From: Lichenibacterium minor
GTDB taxonomy: Bacteria; Pseudomonadota; Alphaproteobacteria; Rhizobiales; Beijerinckiaceae
Length of the DNA stretch: 64,000 bases
Direction: 5' to 3'
Assembly: GCF_004137685.1 (NCBI RefSeq)
Contig: NZ_QYBB01000017.1
Location: 1-64,000 of the forward strand
In this document: piece after piece, positions 44,473-53,498 of the stretch
Numbering within the stretch: position 1 is the first letter of the stretch
Layout: the number at the start of each line of letters is the position of its first letter
The notes under the pieces: generated by a model
Database searches by the model: none
What the model was told of the DNA's origin: nothing
Seen by the model: only the letters and a program-made list of their open reading frames with translations
Translations under genes and position numbers: made by a program

Positions 44473-45309
44473 ATGACGCTTCTGAGCAGCACCTACGGCA
44501 AGGGCCGCGTCCGCGTCATGCGGCTGGCGGGCGACGGCGAGCACCGGGACGTGCGCGAACTCGAGGTCCGCGCCATGCTGACCGGCGACATCGACCGCGC
44601 CTTCACCGAGGCCGACAATTCCACGACGGTGTCGACCGACACGATCAAGAACGTGGTCAACATCGTCGCCCGCGAGGAGCTGGACGCCGGCGCCGAGGTG
44701 TTCTGCCGCGCCGTCGCGGCGCGCCTGCTCGACCGCTATCCCGGCATGCGCTCCGCCACCGTGTCGGCCCGCGAAACGCGCTGGAACCGCATGGGGATCG
44801 ACGGCGCCCCCCACCCCCACGCCTTCACGCGCGACGGCAACGGCGTCGGCACCGCGGAAGCCGTGACGGACCGCTCGGGCGGGCGGATGTCGTCGGGCCT
44901 GTCGGGCTTCACCTTCCTGAAAGCGACCGCGTCGGGCTGGGCCGGCTACGTCAAGGATCCCTACACGACGATCCCCGAAACGCACGACCGCATCGCCGCG
45001 ACCGCCATGGAGGCGAGCTGGGGCTGGGAGCGCGATCCCGCCGACTTCGCGCAGGCCAACGCCCGCGTGCTCGACGCCATGCTGCGCGTCTTCGCCACCA
45101 CCTATTCCCACAGCGTGCAGGACAGCCTGTACCGCATGGGCGAGGCGGCGCTGGCGGCCGTGCCGGAGATCGACACGATCAGCCTCGCCTGCCCCAACAA
45201 GCACTACCTGCCGGTCAACCTCGCGCCGTTCGGGATGGACAACCCCAACCGCGTCTTCGTCGCCACCGACGAGCCGCACGGCCAGATCGAGTGCACGATC
45301 GGGCGCTGA
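44473..45309 (+). CDS. Urate oxidase (factor-independent urate hydroxylase)
   Basis: A 278-residue cofactor-free uricase that oxidises urate to 5-hydroxyisourate. The catalytic pair K10 (TYGKGRVRV) and T55 (TVSTDTIKN) aligns with the known Lys10/Thr57 of the fungal enzyme, and H-containing CPNKHYLPV lies near the C-terminus. Length is normal. Hydroxyisourate hydrolase and OHCU decarboxylase genes are not adjacent, but ureidoglycolate lyase and a hydantoinase are encoded earlier in this window, so purine breakdown genes may be dispersed. Confidence 0.93.
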   Translation: MTLLSSTYGKGRVRVMRLAGDGEHRDVRELEVRAMLTGDIDRAFTEADNSTTVSTDTIKNVVNIVAREELDAGAEVFCRAVAARLLDRYPGMRSATVSARETRWNRMGIDGAPHPHAFTRDGNGVGTAEAVTDRSGGRMSSGLSGFTFLKATASGWAGYVKDPYTTIPETHDRIAATAMEASWGWERDPADFAQANARVLDAMLRVFATTYSHSVQDSLYRMGEAALAAVPEIDTISLACPNKHYLPVNLAPFGMDNPNRVFVATDEPHGQIECTIGR

Positions 45310-45321
45310 CGGGCGAAGGCC

Positions 45322-46923
45322 TCAAAGGCCCGACACCGTGCCGCCGTCCGCCGCGGCCGCGATCCGTCCGGCGCCGTCGCGCAGCGCCACACCCGCGAGC
45401 CCGACCGGCGAGCCTCCCGCTTCGACGACCTGGTGCCCCGCCGAGCGCAGCGGCGCCACCGGGCCGGGTTCCCGGTCCCGCTCGACCAGCACCGCGCCTT
45501 CGCGCCCGTCGGGCGTCGCTCCCAGGGCGAAGCGGGCCGCCGCCGATGCGTCGCCCGCCGGCCGGCCGCGCATGACGCGGTCCGCCAGCTGCGCCGCGAC
45601 GGCGGGCGCGTGGTCCCCGACGGAGCCGAGCGCCGCCACGCGGCCGTCGCGGGCGTTGCCCAGCAGAACGGGCAGGCTCGCGAGCGGCACCCGGCGGCCG
45701 GGGCGCAGCACGGGCCCGAAGTCGGGGTCGACCGCCAGGGCGGCGCCGCGGTTGCCCATGAGGATCCCCGTGCGCCCCGACACCACGCCGGACCCGAACG
45801 GGCCCCCCGCCGTCAGCACGACCGACACTGCGGCCCCGTCGCGGTCGACGGCCCCGATCCAGGCCGCCGCTTCCGCCAGCAGGGGCGCGGGCGGCGCCGC
45901 GGCGGGGCGCGCCCGCCCGCGGTCGAGCGTCAGGCTGAACCGGGCCAGGCGCGCGGGGTCGACGATGTCGGCGGGGTCGCGCCCGGCCGCATCGGCATCG
46001 GCGACGATCGCGTCGGCGGCGCGGCAGGCCTCGATCAGCCCGTGCCACCGCGCGAAGCCGTCTGCCCCGCCCATGTCGAAGCCCGCCGCCGCGAGCCCGT
46101 CGACGAGGCCCAGCGCGGCGGCGGCGCGCAGGCCGGAGCGGGTCGGCGGCACCGCCAGCGCGTGGCGGCCGAGGTCGAGCGCGTGCGGCTCGCGCCAGCG
46201 CGCTTCCGCGCGCCGCAGGTCGGTGCGCCCCAGCGGGCAGGCGAGCGCGTCGAGGTCGGCGGCGAGTTCGCGGGCGACGTCGCCGCGGTAGGCGTCGTCG
46301 AGGCCCGCGTCGGCGAGGTGGTCGAGCGTGGCCGCCAGGGCGGCGGCCCGGCGGCGGTCGCCGGCCCGCGGCGGCTCGCCCCCGTCCAGGAAGGCCGCCG
46401 CGAAGCCCGGCACGGCGGACAGCGCGGGCGCCGCCCGGGCGAGGGCTTCGGCGCCCGGCACGGACAGGTCCCAGCCGCCCCGTGCCGCCGCGATCGCGGG
46501 CGCGAGCAGCCGCGCCACCGGCATGCGGCCGCCGCTCGCGGCCGACAGGGCATGGACCTCGATCCAGCCCGCCACGGCCCCGGGGACGACCAGCACCGCT
46601 TCGGGCCCGTGGACCGGGATGGAGTCACGGTCTCTTCCGCGGAAGAACGACAGGCGCGCCGCCGCGGCGACCGTGCCCCGCGCGTCGAGCACCCGCACGC
46701 GGCCGCGGGGACCGGGCTCCCGGATCATCCACAGCGCGTCGCCGCCCAGGCCCGCGCGGTCCGGCACCACGACGGCCGACACCATGGCGGCGGCGAGCGC
46801 CGCCTCGACGACGGTGCCGCCTTCCACCAGCACGTCGCGCCCCGCCGCGGCGGCGAGCGGGTGCGGCGCCGCGAGCGCGGCGGCGGAAAAGGTGTCGTGG
46901 TCGTCCATCCGGCGGTCCCCCAT
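45322..46923 (-). CDS. Gamma-glutamyltransferase-like protein lacking the catalytic threonine
   Basis: A 533-residue Ntn-type protein similar to gamma-glutamyltranspeptidase: GGTVVEAALAAAMVSAVVVP, PGAVAGWIE, and the small-subunit segment GAVDRDGAAVSVVL with GSGVVSGRTGILMGNRG. In active enzymes a T-T-H motif precedes that segment and its threonine self-cleaves the precursor and attacks the substrate. Here the position reads AAAW (352-355), so neither autocleavage nor normal catalysis is expected. No signal peptide is seen. ATG 46908 is an alternative start. It converges with the urate oxidase gene, 12 bp apart. Confidence 0.7.
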   Translation of the reverse strand: MGDRRMDDHDTFSAAALAAPHPLAAAAGRDVLVEGGTVVEAALAAAMVSAVVVPDRAGLGGDALWMIREPGPRGRVRVLDARGTVAAAARLSFFRGRDRDSIPVHGPEAVLVVPGAVAGWIEVHALSAASGGRMPVARLLAPAIAAARGGWDLSVPGAEALARAAPALSAVPGFAAAFLDGGEPPRAGDRRRAAALAATLDHLADAGLDDAYRGDVARELAADLDALACPLGRTDLRRAEARWREPHALDLGRHALAVPPTRSGLRAAAALGLVDGLAAAGFDMGGADGFARWHGLIEACRAADAIVADADAAGRDPADIVDPARLARFSLTLDRGRARPAAAPPAPLLAEAAAWIGAVDRDGAAVSVVLTAGGPFGSGVVSGRTGILMGNRGAALAVDPDFGPVLRPGRRVPLASLPVLLGNARDGRVAALGSVGDHAPAVAAQLADRVMRGRPAGDASAAARFALGATPDGREGAVLVERDREPGPVAPLRSAGHQVVEAGGSPVGLAGVALRDGAGRIAAAADGGTVSGL

Positions 46924-47199
46924 GACCCACGCTTCTACGGCGTTTCGCGCCGCAGCGGGCCGCAAGCTTGCAACGAGCTCGGTTCGCGATCGGACCACGC
47001 CGCTCCCGGTCTCACCGACGCGGCGCGACCCGCGCCGTGTACGGAAGGTGCGGTGCTGCTCACCGACGATGAGCCGCTGCACCGAGCGGCGCTCAGGCAG
47101 GCATCGCCTCCCTTCGCTTTCGGGACGAGAAAGATCGGCGAGGCCGGGAGCTGGCTGGAAAGCCTGTCCGGCCGCGGGATCAGGGCTCGAACCCTTCGA

Positions 47200-47940
47200 T
47201 CACGCCAATTTGTGCCGCGCCAACCTTTCGTAGAGGGGCCGCCCCGCCTCCGCCAGCGGCTTCAAGCCGTCCGGGAGGTCGTCGAAGGCGCGCTCCGGCT
47301 TCGGCGGCGCGAAGCCCGTCGAGCGCTCGACGCCGTCGTACCAGGACGGCGCCCACACGCCGTCCGTGGCGCGCCGGCCGGGCGCCCAGGACAGCATGGC
47401 CTCGTCGAAGCCGATGCCGAGCCCGCGGCACAGGGCCGACAGCGTCCCGCGCGGGTCCACCAGCACGTCGCGCGACTCGATCACCGGCGGGGCGCGGCCG
47501 AGCCGGTCCGCCGCCCGATCGAAGAGCTCGACCTGCTGGGGCAGGCCGATCTCGTCCAGCGTCACGTCGGCGCGCTTCTCGACGTAGGACAGCAGCACCG
47601 CTTCGGGCGCCCGGATCAGGAAGGCGTTGGCCATGCCGTCGATCCAGCCGCGGTCGAAGCCGGGCAGCATGTGGTGGGTCATGTGCTTCTGGTACCAGAG
47701 CGCCCGCCCGCCCGGCACCGGCCCGGCGACCTCGGCCGCGACCGCGCCGGGGTCGTTCGACTGGGACGCGAGGATCTCGTCGTTCTGCGGGTGGATCAGG
47801 CCCGTCGCGGCCAGGTAGGCGGCGTAGAAGGGCTCGTCCGACACGGCGCAGTCGGGGCGGGCCTCGAAAGCGCGCATCATCGCGGTCGAGATGTTGCGCG
47901 GGCCGGACCACATGGCGATGCGGAGGGGGGCCCCGGTCAT
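47200..47940 (-). CDS. Sulfotransferase family protein
   Basis: A 246-residue protein whose start, IAMWSGPRNISTAMMRAFEA (about 8-27), matches the PAPS 5'-phosphate loop of a bacterial branch often annotated as branched-chain aminotransferase-linked sulfotransferase. FLIRAPEAVLLSYVEKRAD gives the 3'-phosphate segment. It overlaps the aminotransferase gene upstream by 4 bp (ATGA), so the two act on a related substrate. The acceptor is unknown. Confidence 0.8.
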   Translation of the reverse strand: MTGAPLRIAMWSGPRNISTAMMRAFEARPDCAVSDEPFYAAYLAATGLIHPQNDEILASQSNDPGAVAAEVAGPVPGGRALWYQKHMTHHMLPGFDRGWIDGMANAFLIRAPEAVLLSYVEKRADVTLDEIGLPQQVELFDRAADRLGRAPPVIESRDVLVDPRGTLSALCRGLGIGFDEAMLSWAPGRRATDGVWAPSWYDGVERSTGFAPPKPERAFDDLPDGLKPLAEAGRPLYERLARHKLA

Positions 47941-48872
47941 GCACGCCCCCGCGCTTCGGCGTCGCGCAGCGCGAAGTAATGCTCGCGGAGGCGGCGCGTG
48001 ACAGGCCCCGACAGGTCGTCGGCGCCGCCCAGCGCCGGCAAGCCGCGGCCGTCGACCGTCGACACCGGGGTCAGCCCCGCGAAAGTGCCGGTGACGAAGG
48101 CCTCGTCGGCCGAGTAGACGTCGAAGAGCGAGAAGTCGCGCTCGAAGACCGGCACGCCGGCGGCGCGGGCGGCGCGGATCACGGCGTCGCGCGTGATGCC
48201 GCTCAGGCAGAAGCCGCCCCCCGAGGTCCACAGTTCGCCCTTCCGCACGATGAAGAAATGGGTCGAGTTGCAGGTCGCCACGAAGCCGCGGTCGTCGAGC
48301 ATCAACGCCTCGTCGGCGCCGGCCGCCGTGGCCTGGATGCAGGCCAGGATGTCGTTGATTTTGGAATGCGAGTTGAGCTTCGGGTCCTGGTCGGCCGGGC
48401 CGGTGCGGCGGACGTGCGCGGTGAACAGCGTGATGCCGCGGCGGTACACGTCGGGCTTCGGCTGTTTCCATTCCGGCACGATGACGACCGTGGCGGGCCC
48501 GATCGTCAGGCGCGGGTCCTGGTAGGGCGAGCGCTTCCGGCCCCGCGTCACCATCAGGCGGATGTGCACGCCGTCCGCCATGCCGTTGGCGTCGAGGCAG
48601 TCGAAGAGGCGCGCCGCCAGCGCGTCGCGGCTCATGCCGATGTCGATCATCAGCATGCGGGCGCCGTCGTAGAGGCGGTCGAGATGGGCGTCGAGGAAGG
48701 CGATCCTGTTCTCGATCAGCCGCAGGCCCTCCCACACGCCGTCCCCGAGCACGAAGCCGGAATCGAACACCGACACGGTCGCGCGGTCGCGGTGCACCAG
48801 TTCGCCGTCGACCGACACCAGGACGTCGTCGTTGCGGGCGTCGCCCACGTAGTCCTGCGTTCCCGTGCTCAT
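47937..48872 (-). CDS. Class IV aminotransferase (BCAT/D-amino-acid type)
   Basis: A 311-residue fold-type IV PLP enzyme. Family marks are [30 protein letters not shown], the conserved glutamate region GADEALMLD, and [13 protein letters not shown]. The PLP lysine must lie in [15 protein letters not shown], but the spacing differs from E. coli IlvE, and either lysine could be the one used. It belongs to the IlvE-like group that is often next to a sulfotransferase. The two genes overlap by 4 bp. Confidence 0.85.
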   Translation of the reverse strand: MSTGTQDYVGDARNDDVLVSVDGELVHRDRATVSVFDSGFVLGDGVWEGLRLIENRIAFLDAHLDRLYDGARMLMIDIGMSRDALAARLFDCLDANGMADGVHIRLMVTRGRKRSPYQDPRLTIGPATVVIVPEWKQPKPDVYRRGITLFTAHVRRTGPADQDPKLNSHSKINDILACIQATAAGADEALMLDDRGFVATCNSTHFFIVRKGELWTSGGGFCLSGITRDAVIRAARAAGVPVFERDFSLFDVYSADEAFVTGTFAGLTPVSTVDGRGLPALGGADDLSGPVTRRLREHYFALRDAEARGRA

Positions 48873-49048
48873 GCGGTCGGCTCCCCTCGATGTTCCGCGG
48901 CAGGGTGGGCCATCCGGTCGAAGCTGTCGATGCCCGCGACGGGTCGGCCGCCAAGCCCACCCGCGACCGGCACCCCCCACCCCGGTGTGGCCGCCCCGAC
49001 ACAGCACCCGACGATTGCGGCCAGCAGGTCGGGTCGGGGTTGCCGCTG

Positions 49049-49084
49049 ACGACCGGGGTCGCCTAATTGCGACCGGCAGTCGTC
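49049..49084. promoter_or_regulatory. Nested inverted repeat before the glycosyltransferase operon
   Basis: The inner arms GGTCGC (49057-49062) and GCGACC (49069-49074) flank an AT-rich CTAATT, and outer arms GACGAC (49049-49054) and GTCGTC (49079-49084) continue the symmetry. The structure ends about 11 bp before the ATG at 49096, so it could be an operator or an RNA hairpin acting on translation. Confidence 0.45.
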
Positions 49085-49095
49085 GACCCACAGAG

Positions 49096-49887
49096 ATGCT
49101 CCCAATGCTGGCCGGAAATCGCGTCGCCATCGTGCTGCCCGCCTACAATGCGGCGCTGACGCTGAAGCGGACGGTGGAGGAGATCCCGCGCGACATCGTC
49201 GACGACGTGATCCTGACGGACGACGCCAGCCGGGACGGCACCGCGGACCTCGCCCGCGCGATGGGCCTCCACACGATCCAGCACGACCGGAACCGCGGCT
49301 ACGGCGGAAACCAGAAGACCTGCTACGCCGCCGCCCTCGCGCGCGGGGCCGACATCGTGGTGATGCTCCACCCGGACTACCAGTACACGCCCCGGCTGAT
49401 CCCCGCGATGGCGGGGATGATCGCGTCCGGGCACTACGACGCCGTGATGGCGTCGCGGATCCTCGGCAACGGCGCGCTCGAGGGCGGGATGCCGCTCTAC
49501 AAGTACGTGGCCAACCGGGGCCTCACGGCCGTCGAGAACCTGCTCCTCGGCCAGAAGCTGAGCGAGTATCACTCCGGCTACCGGGCCTGGAGCCGGACCG
49601 TGCTGCAGAAGCTCCCCCTGCGGCTGTGCTCGGACGACTTCGTGTTCGACAACCAGATGCTGGCGCAGGCCGTGCAACAGAATTTCCGAATCGGCGAGAT
49701 CTCCTGCCCGACGAAATATTTCGAGGAAGCGTCCTCGATCAACTTCCGGCGCAGCGTCGTCTACGGCCTCGGCGTGTTGAAGACCGCCGTCGACTTCAGG
49801 CTGCACCGATGGGGCATCCGGCCGTCGCCGCTGTTTCCCGGCGACGGGACCGGCGTGCTGATGCCGGCGGCGGGGCCGCGCCCGTGA
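49096..49887 (+). CDS. Family 2 glycosyltransferase (dolichyl/undecaprenyl-phosphate type)
   Basis: A 263-residue GT-A glycosyltransferase with [33 protein letters not shown], and the metal-binding region [12 protein letters not shown] (an Asp-containing motif replacing DADLQ). It has no multi-pass membrane domain, unlike DPMS-type III enzymes. ATG 49105 is an alternative start. It begins the coupled trio with VTT and DUF2142 genes, each overlapping by 4 bp (GTGA), suggesting an assembly line for a surface glycan or lipid-linked sugar. Confidence 0.88.
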   Translation: MLPMLAGNRVAIVLPAYNAALTLKRTVEEIPRDIVDDVILTDDASRDGTADLARAMGLHTIQHDRNRGYGGNQKTCYAAALARGADIVVMLHPDYQYTPRLIPAMAGMIASGHYDAVMASRILGNGALEGGMPLYKYVANRGLTAVENLLLGQKLSEYHSGYRAWSRTVLQKLPLRLCSDDFVFDNQMLAQAVQQNFRIGEISCPTKYFEEASSINFRRSVVYGLGVLKTAVDFRLHRWGIRPSPLFPGDGTGVLMPAAGPRP

Positions 49888-50597
49888 GCGTGCGCGCGCC
49901 GTCGCGCCTCGCCATCGCCGCCCTGGGGCTGGCCGTCGTCCTGGCGTCGGCGGCGGCGCTGAACGCGATGGCGCCGGGCGCCGCCACGGGCCTCATCGAC
50001 CGGAGCGTGGCTGTCGCGGGCGCGATGGGTCCCTGGGGCACGGCGCTGTTCGTCCTCCTGCAGGTCGGCATCGCGGTCAGCGGAATCCTGCCGGCGTCGC
50101 TGCTCGGCATGGCGGCCGGGGCCGTCTACGGCGTCGGCGGCGGCTTCGCCCTGTCGGCGACCGGCACCCTGGCGGGCGCCTGGATCGCCTTCCACCTGGC
50201 GCGGTCGCTGTTCCGTGGACGGGTCGAGCGGCTGCTGGCGGACAGGCCGAGGCTGCGGAACCTCGATGCCCGGCTCGGCCGGGAAACGTGGCGGCTGGTG
50301 TGCCTGTTGCGCGTGTCGCCGGTGATGCCCTTCGCCGTGACGAGCTACACGCTCGGCCTATCGTCGGTGTCGCCCGGCGCCTACATGGCGGGGTCGCTGG
50401 CCGCCATGCCAGCGCTCCTGGGCTACGTCGTGCTGGGCAGCATCGCCCAGGCCGGCCTCCAGGCCGGCCAAGCCGGGGCGGGCCCGTTCCGCTGGACGCT
50501 GCTCGCGGTCGGCTTCGCCGCCACGGCGCTCCTCACGGCCCGCGTGGGCCGGCTCATCAAACTGGCGCTCGACGAGCCCACCGGCGCGGAAGCGTGA
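49884..50597 (+). CDS. VTT domain (TVP38/DedA-like) membrane protein
   Basis: A 237-residue integral membrane protein from GTG 49884, with about six hydrophobic stretches. The VTT core contains [32 protein letters not shown] glycine-rich re-entrant sequence (within about 71-100), and [22 protein letters not shown] carries the family's arginine-proline motif. VTT proteins are thought to scramble or flip lipids. Its coupling to a glycosyltransferase fits movement of a lipid-linked sugar. Confidence 0.82.
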   Translation: MSVRAPSRLAIAALGLAVVLASAAALNAMAPGAATGLIDRSVAVAGAMGPWGTALFVLLQVGIAVSGILPASLLGMAAGAVYGVGGGFALSATGTLAGAWIAFHLARSLFRGRVERLLADRPRLRNLDARLGRETWRLVCLLRVSPVMPFAVTSYTLGLSSVSPGAYMAGSLAAMPALLGYVVLGSIAQAGLQAGQAGAGPFRWTLLAVGFAATALLTARVGRLIKLALDEPTGAEA

Positions 50598-52084
50598 CGG
50601 ACGCAAGACATCCGCCCACGGCGCAGGCGAGGCGCGGATTCGATGGACTCGCGCGCTTGTGGACGGCGCAGTGGGTCCTGCCTTTCGCCTTCCTCGCGCT
50701 CTGCGCACCGCTCGGCATCTTCCTCGCCGTCGAAACCTCCCCCGGTCAAATCGCCGACGAGATCGGACACATCGCCAAGGCCCAGAGCGTCCTCGATGGC
50801 CAGTGGCTCGGCCGCCGCGAAACGATCGATACGAGCGCCGGCAAACGCCTCCAGCAGGGCGTCGACGCCGAGCCCGGCGTGATGGTCGTCGCCAGCGAGC
50901 CTTCGCCGGCGCTCGTGACGACGGAGCATTGGAACGCCCTCGGCGCGATCCCGTGGGGGAAGAGGGCGTTCCTGGCCATCGGAACCATCGCCGGCTATTG
51001 GCCGGGTTTCTACGTCCCGGCGGCCCTGGCGCTCGGGCTGGCCAAGGCCGCCGGCGCGTCGCCGCTTTACGCCTTTCTCAGCGCCCGCGTGGCGAACCTC
51101 GTCGTCTATCTCGCGATGGCGACGGCGGCTCTGGCGATGGCGCGGCGCGCTCGGGCTCTGCTGTTCTGCAGCTTGAGCATGCCGATGGCTTTGTCTCTCG
51201 GCGCGTCGGTCAACCAGGACGGTCTGGTGATCGCCGCCAGCGCCCTCGGGATCGCGCTGCTCACGCGGCCACGAGCGTCAGGGCCGTCATTCGTCCGGCG
51301 TGAGGGCGCGCGGATCGGGGCTGCCCTGCTCCTCGTCGCCGTGGCCCTGGCAAAGCCGCCCTACCTCCCGCTGGCAGGCCTGCTGCTGTTGCCGCTGCCC
51401 CGCCTTGCTGATGGATCGAGCTGGGCGGGCCGAATTGCCCTCGTGGCGCTCGTCGCGGTGGCGGCCGTGGGGTGGACCTGGGTTACGGTCCATTTCGTCG
51501 CGACGCCGGTCGTACGTCCGCCGGAGATGGCCGGTCCTCTATGGCCGGGGCCGCGCCCCGCCGAATTTCCAGGCACCGACATGGCGGCACAGATGAGCGT
51601 GCTGATGGCCAAGCCCGTCCGCTTCCTGACGCTGCCCTGGGAGTCGATCCGGCACGACGATTTCATGCTCGAGGAAGCCATCGGCGTGCTCGCCTACCTC
51701 AGCCTGTTCCTCCCGGCCTGGCTGTACGCCGTTTGGAAGGTCGCGCTTGTGTCGGCCGCAGCGGCGGACACGGTCGAACGCCGGGACGATGCCGAAGTGC
51801 TGCCGGTCTGGCAGGCGCCGATACCGCTCCTCTGCGCCCTGACCGCCCTCATCGCCATCTACCTCGCCCAGTACCTGTCGTGGACCACGGTCGGCGACCG
51901 GCACATCGTCGGGCCGCAGGGACGCTACTGGCTGCCCTTGTTCCCCGCCGTGGCCTTCGCCTTGCCGAGCCTGTGGCGGCCGACGGCGCTGGGCGCCGCC
52001 TTGACGGCCATGCCACTTCTGGCCTGTGCCGCCGACCTCTTCGCCGTACCGGGCGTCGTCATCCGCTATTTCTACATGCATTGA
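50594..52084 (+). CDS. DUF2142 multi-pass membrane protein
   Basis: A 496-residue membrane protein from GTG 50594, overlapping the VTT stop by 4 bp. Around ten transmembrane segments are seen, with a periplasmic loop after the first helix carrying the family's DEIGHIAKA motif (about 54-62) and AKPPYLPLAG later. DUF2142 proteins are thought to be GT-C-fold glycosyltransferases using lipid-linked donors. It completes the trio starting at 49096. Confidence 0.82.
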   Translation: MTDARHPPTAQARRGFDGLARLWTAQWVLPFAFLALCAPLGIFLAVETSPGQIADEIGHIAKAQSVLDGQWLGRRETIDTSAGKRLQQGVDAEPGVMVVASEPSPALVTTEHWNALGAIPWGKRAFLAIGTIAGYWPGFYVPAALALGLAKAAGASPLYAFLSARVANLVVYLAMATAALAMARRARALLFCSLSMPMALSLGASVNQDGLVIAASALGIALLTRPRASGPSFVRREGARIGAALLLVAVALAKPPYLPLAGLLLLPLPRLADGSSWAGRIALVALVAVAAVGWTWVTVHFVATPVVRPPEMAGPLWPGPRPAEFPGTDMAAQMSVLMAKPVRFLTLPWESIRHDDFMLEEAIGVLAYLSLFLPAWLYAVWKVALVSAAAADTVERRDDAEVLPVWQAPIPLLCALTALIAIYLAQYLSWTTVGDRHIVGPQGRYWLPLFPAVAFALPSLWRPTALGAALTAMPLLACAADLFAVPGVVIRYFYMH

Positions 52085-52150
52085 GCCGGAGCGCGGCGCT
52101 CGCGGGTTCACCCGAACCGCGGCGGCGTTCTCCGGACCCAACGGGACCGC

Positions 52151-53386
52151 ATGGGCCTGCCGTGGCCGGCCTGCGCATCCAGCATCTGGGACGGACCGGA
52201 CATGCCGATGATCGACTCGCCCTCACCTTGGCTCGCCGTGATCACGGTCCTGGCCTGCCTCGCCTTCGTCCAGCTTTCAAGGTTGCCGGCGCTGGCGGCG
52301 ACCGGGAGCGGCCGGCTCGCCTCGATCGACGGTCTGCGCGGCCTGCTGGCGATCGCGGTCTTCTTCCATCACTTTTCCATCACCCACCATTACAAGCTGA
52401 CGGGACAGTGGGTGGGGCCGCGATCGCCGATCTACAACATCTTCGGCACCGCCGGTGTCACGACGTTTTTCATGATCACCGGCTTTTTGTTCTTCGGCAA
52501 GATCAAGGCCGTCCGCGGGGCACTCGACCTCGATCGCTTCTTTATTGGGCGCGTTTTCCGCATCGTGCCGGTCTACGCGGTGTCGGTCGCCCTCGTCTAC
52601 CTGTCGACACTCGTCGTCACCGGCGCCCACCTCGACCCGCCGCTCGCCGCGAGCCTCGACAGCTGGATCTTTTTCACCGCGGCACCGATCAACGGCTATC
52701 CATTCTCGCCCCTCATCAACGCGGGCGTTGTGTGGACCTTGGCCTACGAATGGGTTTTCTATTTTTCGATCCCCGCCATCGCTTTCCTTTGGCTCAAGCT
52801 GAACCTGCGTCCCTGGGTGTTGGCCCTCGGGGCGATGTTGGCGCTCTACTTCGAGCGGAACGGTCAGGTCGTTCCGTATTTCGGGCTCAGCGCGGGGCTG
52901 TTCGCCCCCTTCTTGTTGGGCGGCTTGGCGAGCGAGGTCGTCCGACTCGCCATGGTGAGGCGCCTCGCCCGGAGCGCATGGGGCGCCGGCCTGTCCCTGG
53001 CGGCAGCGGCCACGCTCTTCGCGGCATTCGAGACAGCGTATTCGGTCAGCGCCAACGTGGTGCTGTTCGCCTTCTTCGTGCCCGTCGCGGCCGGAAACTC
53101 GATCTTCGGGCTGTTGCGCCTGCGCGCCGTCGTGTTCCTCGGCGAGGTGAGCTACGACGTCTACATGTTGCACGGCATCGTGCTCTTCGTGCTGTTCACC
53201 CTGCTCATGCCGGACGCGATGCAGGGCGCGCATTCTCAGGGGCGGCTCCTGTCGCTGATGCTGATCGCCGCCGCGGGCGTCGTCGCCCTGAGCGTCGTCA
53301 TCCACCTTGCGGTGGAACGCCCCCTGCTACGGCTCGGGCGGCGGATCGTGCCGATCGACGGGGTCCAGACGCTGGCGGCGCCATGA
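52151..53386 (+). CDS. Acyltransferase 3 family membrane protein (OafA/YrhL type)
   Basis: A 411-residue protein with about ten transmembrane helices and the family's early motif SIDGLRGLLAIAVFFHHF, which carries the functional histidine pair, and RVFRIVPVYAVSV. It transfers acetyl or other acyl groups to sugars of the cell envelope. ATG 52202 is a likely alternative start. Its codon use is more AT-rich than its neighbours (several TTT/TTC runs around 52460-52500), a possible sign of transfer. It is 66 nt after the DUF2142 gene. Confidence 0.86.
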   Translation: MGLPWPACASSIWDGPDMPMIDSPSPWLAVITVLACLAFVQLSRLPALAATGSGRLASIDGLRGLLAIAVFFHHFSITHHYKLTGQWVGPRSPIYNIFGTAGVTTFFMITGFLFFGKIKAVRGALDLDRFFIGRVFRIVPVYAVSVALVYLSTLVVTGAHLDPPLAASLDSWIFFTAAPINGYPFSPLINAGVVWTLAYEWVFYFSIPAIAFLWLKLNLRPWVLALGAMLALYFERNGQVVPYFGLSAGLFAPFLLGGLASEVVRLAMVRRLARSAWGAGLSLAAAATLFAAFETAYSVSANVVLFAFFVPVAAGNSIFGLLRLRAVVFLGEVSYDVYMLHGIVLFVLFTLLMPDAMQGAHSQGRLLSLMLIAAAGVVALSVVIHLAVERPLLRLGRRIVPIDGVQTLAAP

Positions 53387-53426
53387 ACCGCCATGCGCTG
53401 GCTTCAAGGCAGGTTTGCGGGTCGGC

Positions 53427-53446
53427 TTCCTTAAGGAACCGTTGAC
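53427..53446. promoter_or_regulatory. TTCCTTAAGGAA palindrome with a TTAA-N7-TTGAC arrangement
   Basis: A 12-bp perfect palindrome (53427-53438) lies about 60 bp before the transporter gene. TTAA at 53431-53434, seven bases, then TTGAC at 53442-53446 is one base from a CtrA box. Both are possible control sites; neither is proven. Confidence 0.3.
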
Positions 53447-53498
53447 CGTGATGGTCTAACCAACGTCTGACAATTATCATCCCGTAGAGGAAACGGCC

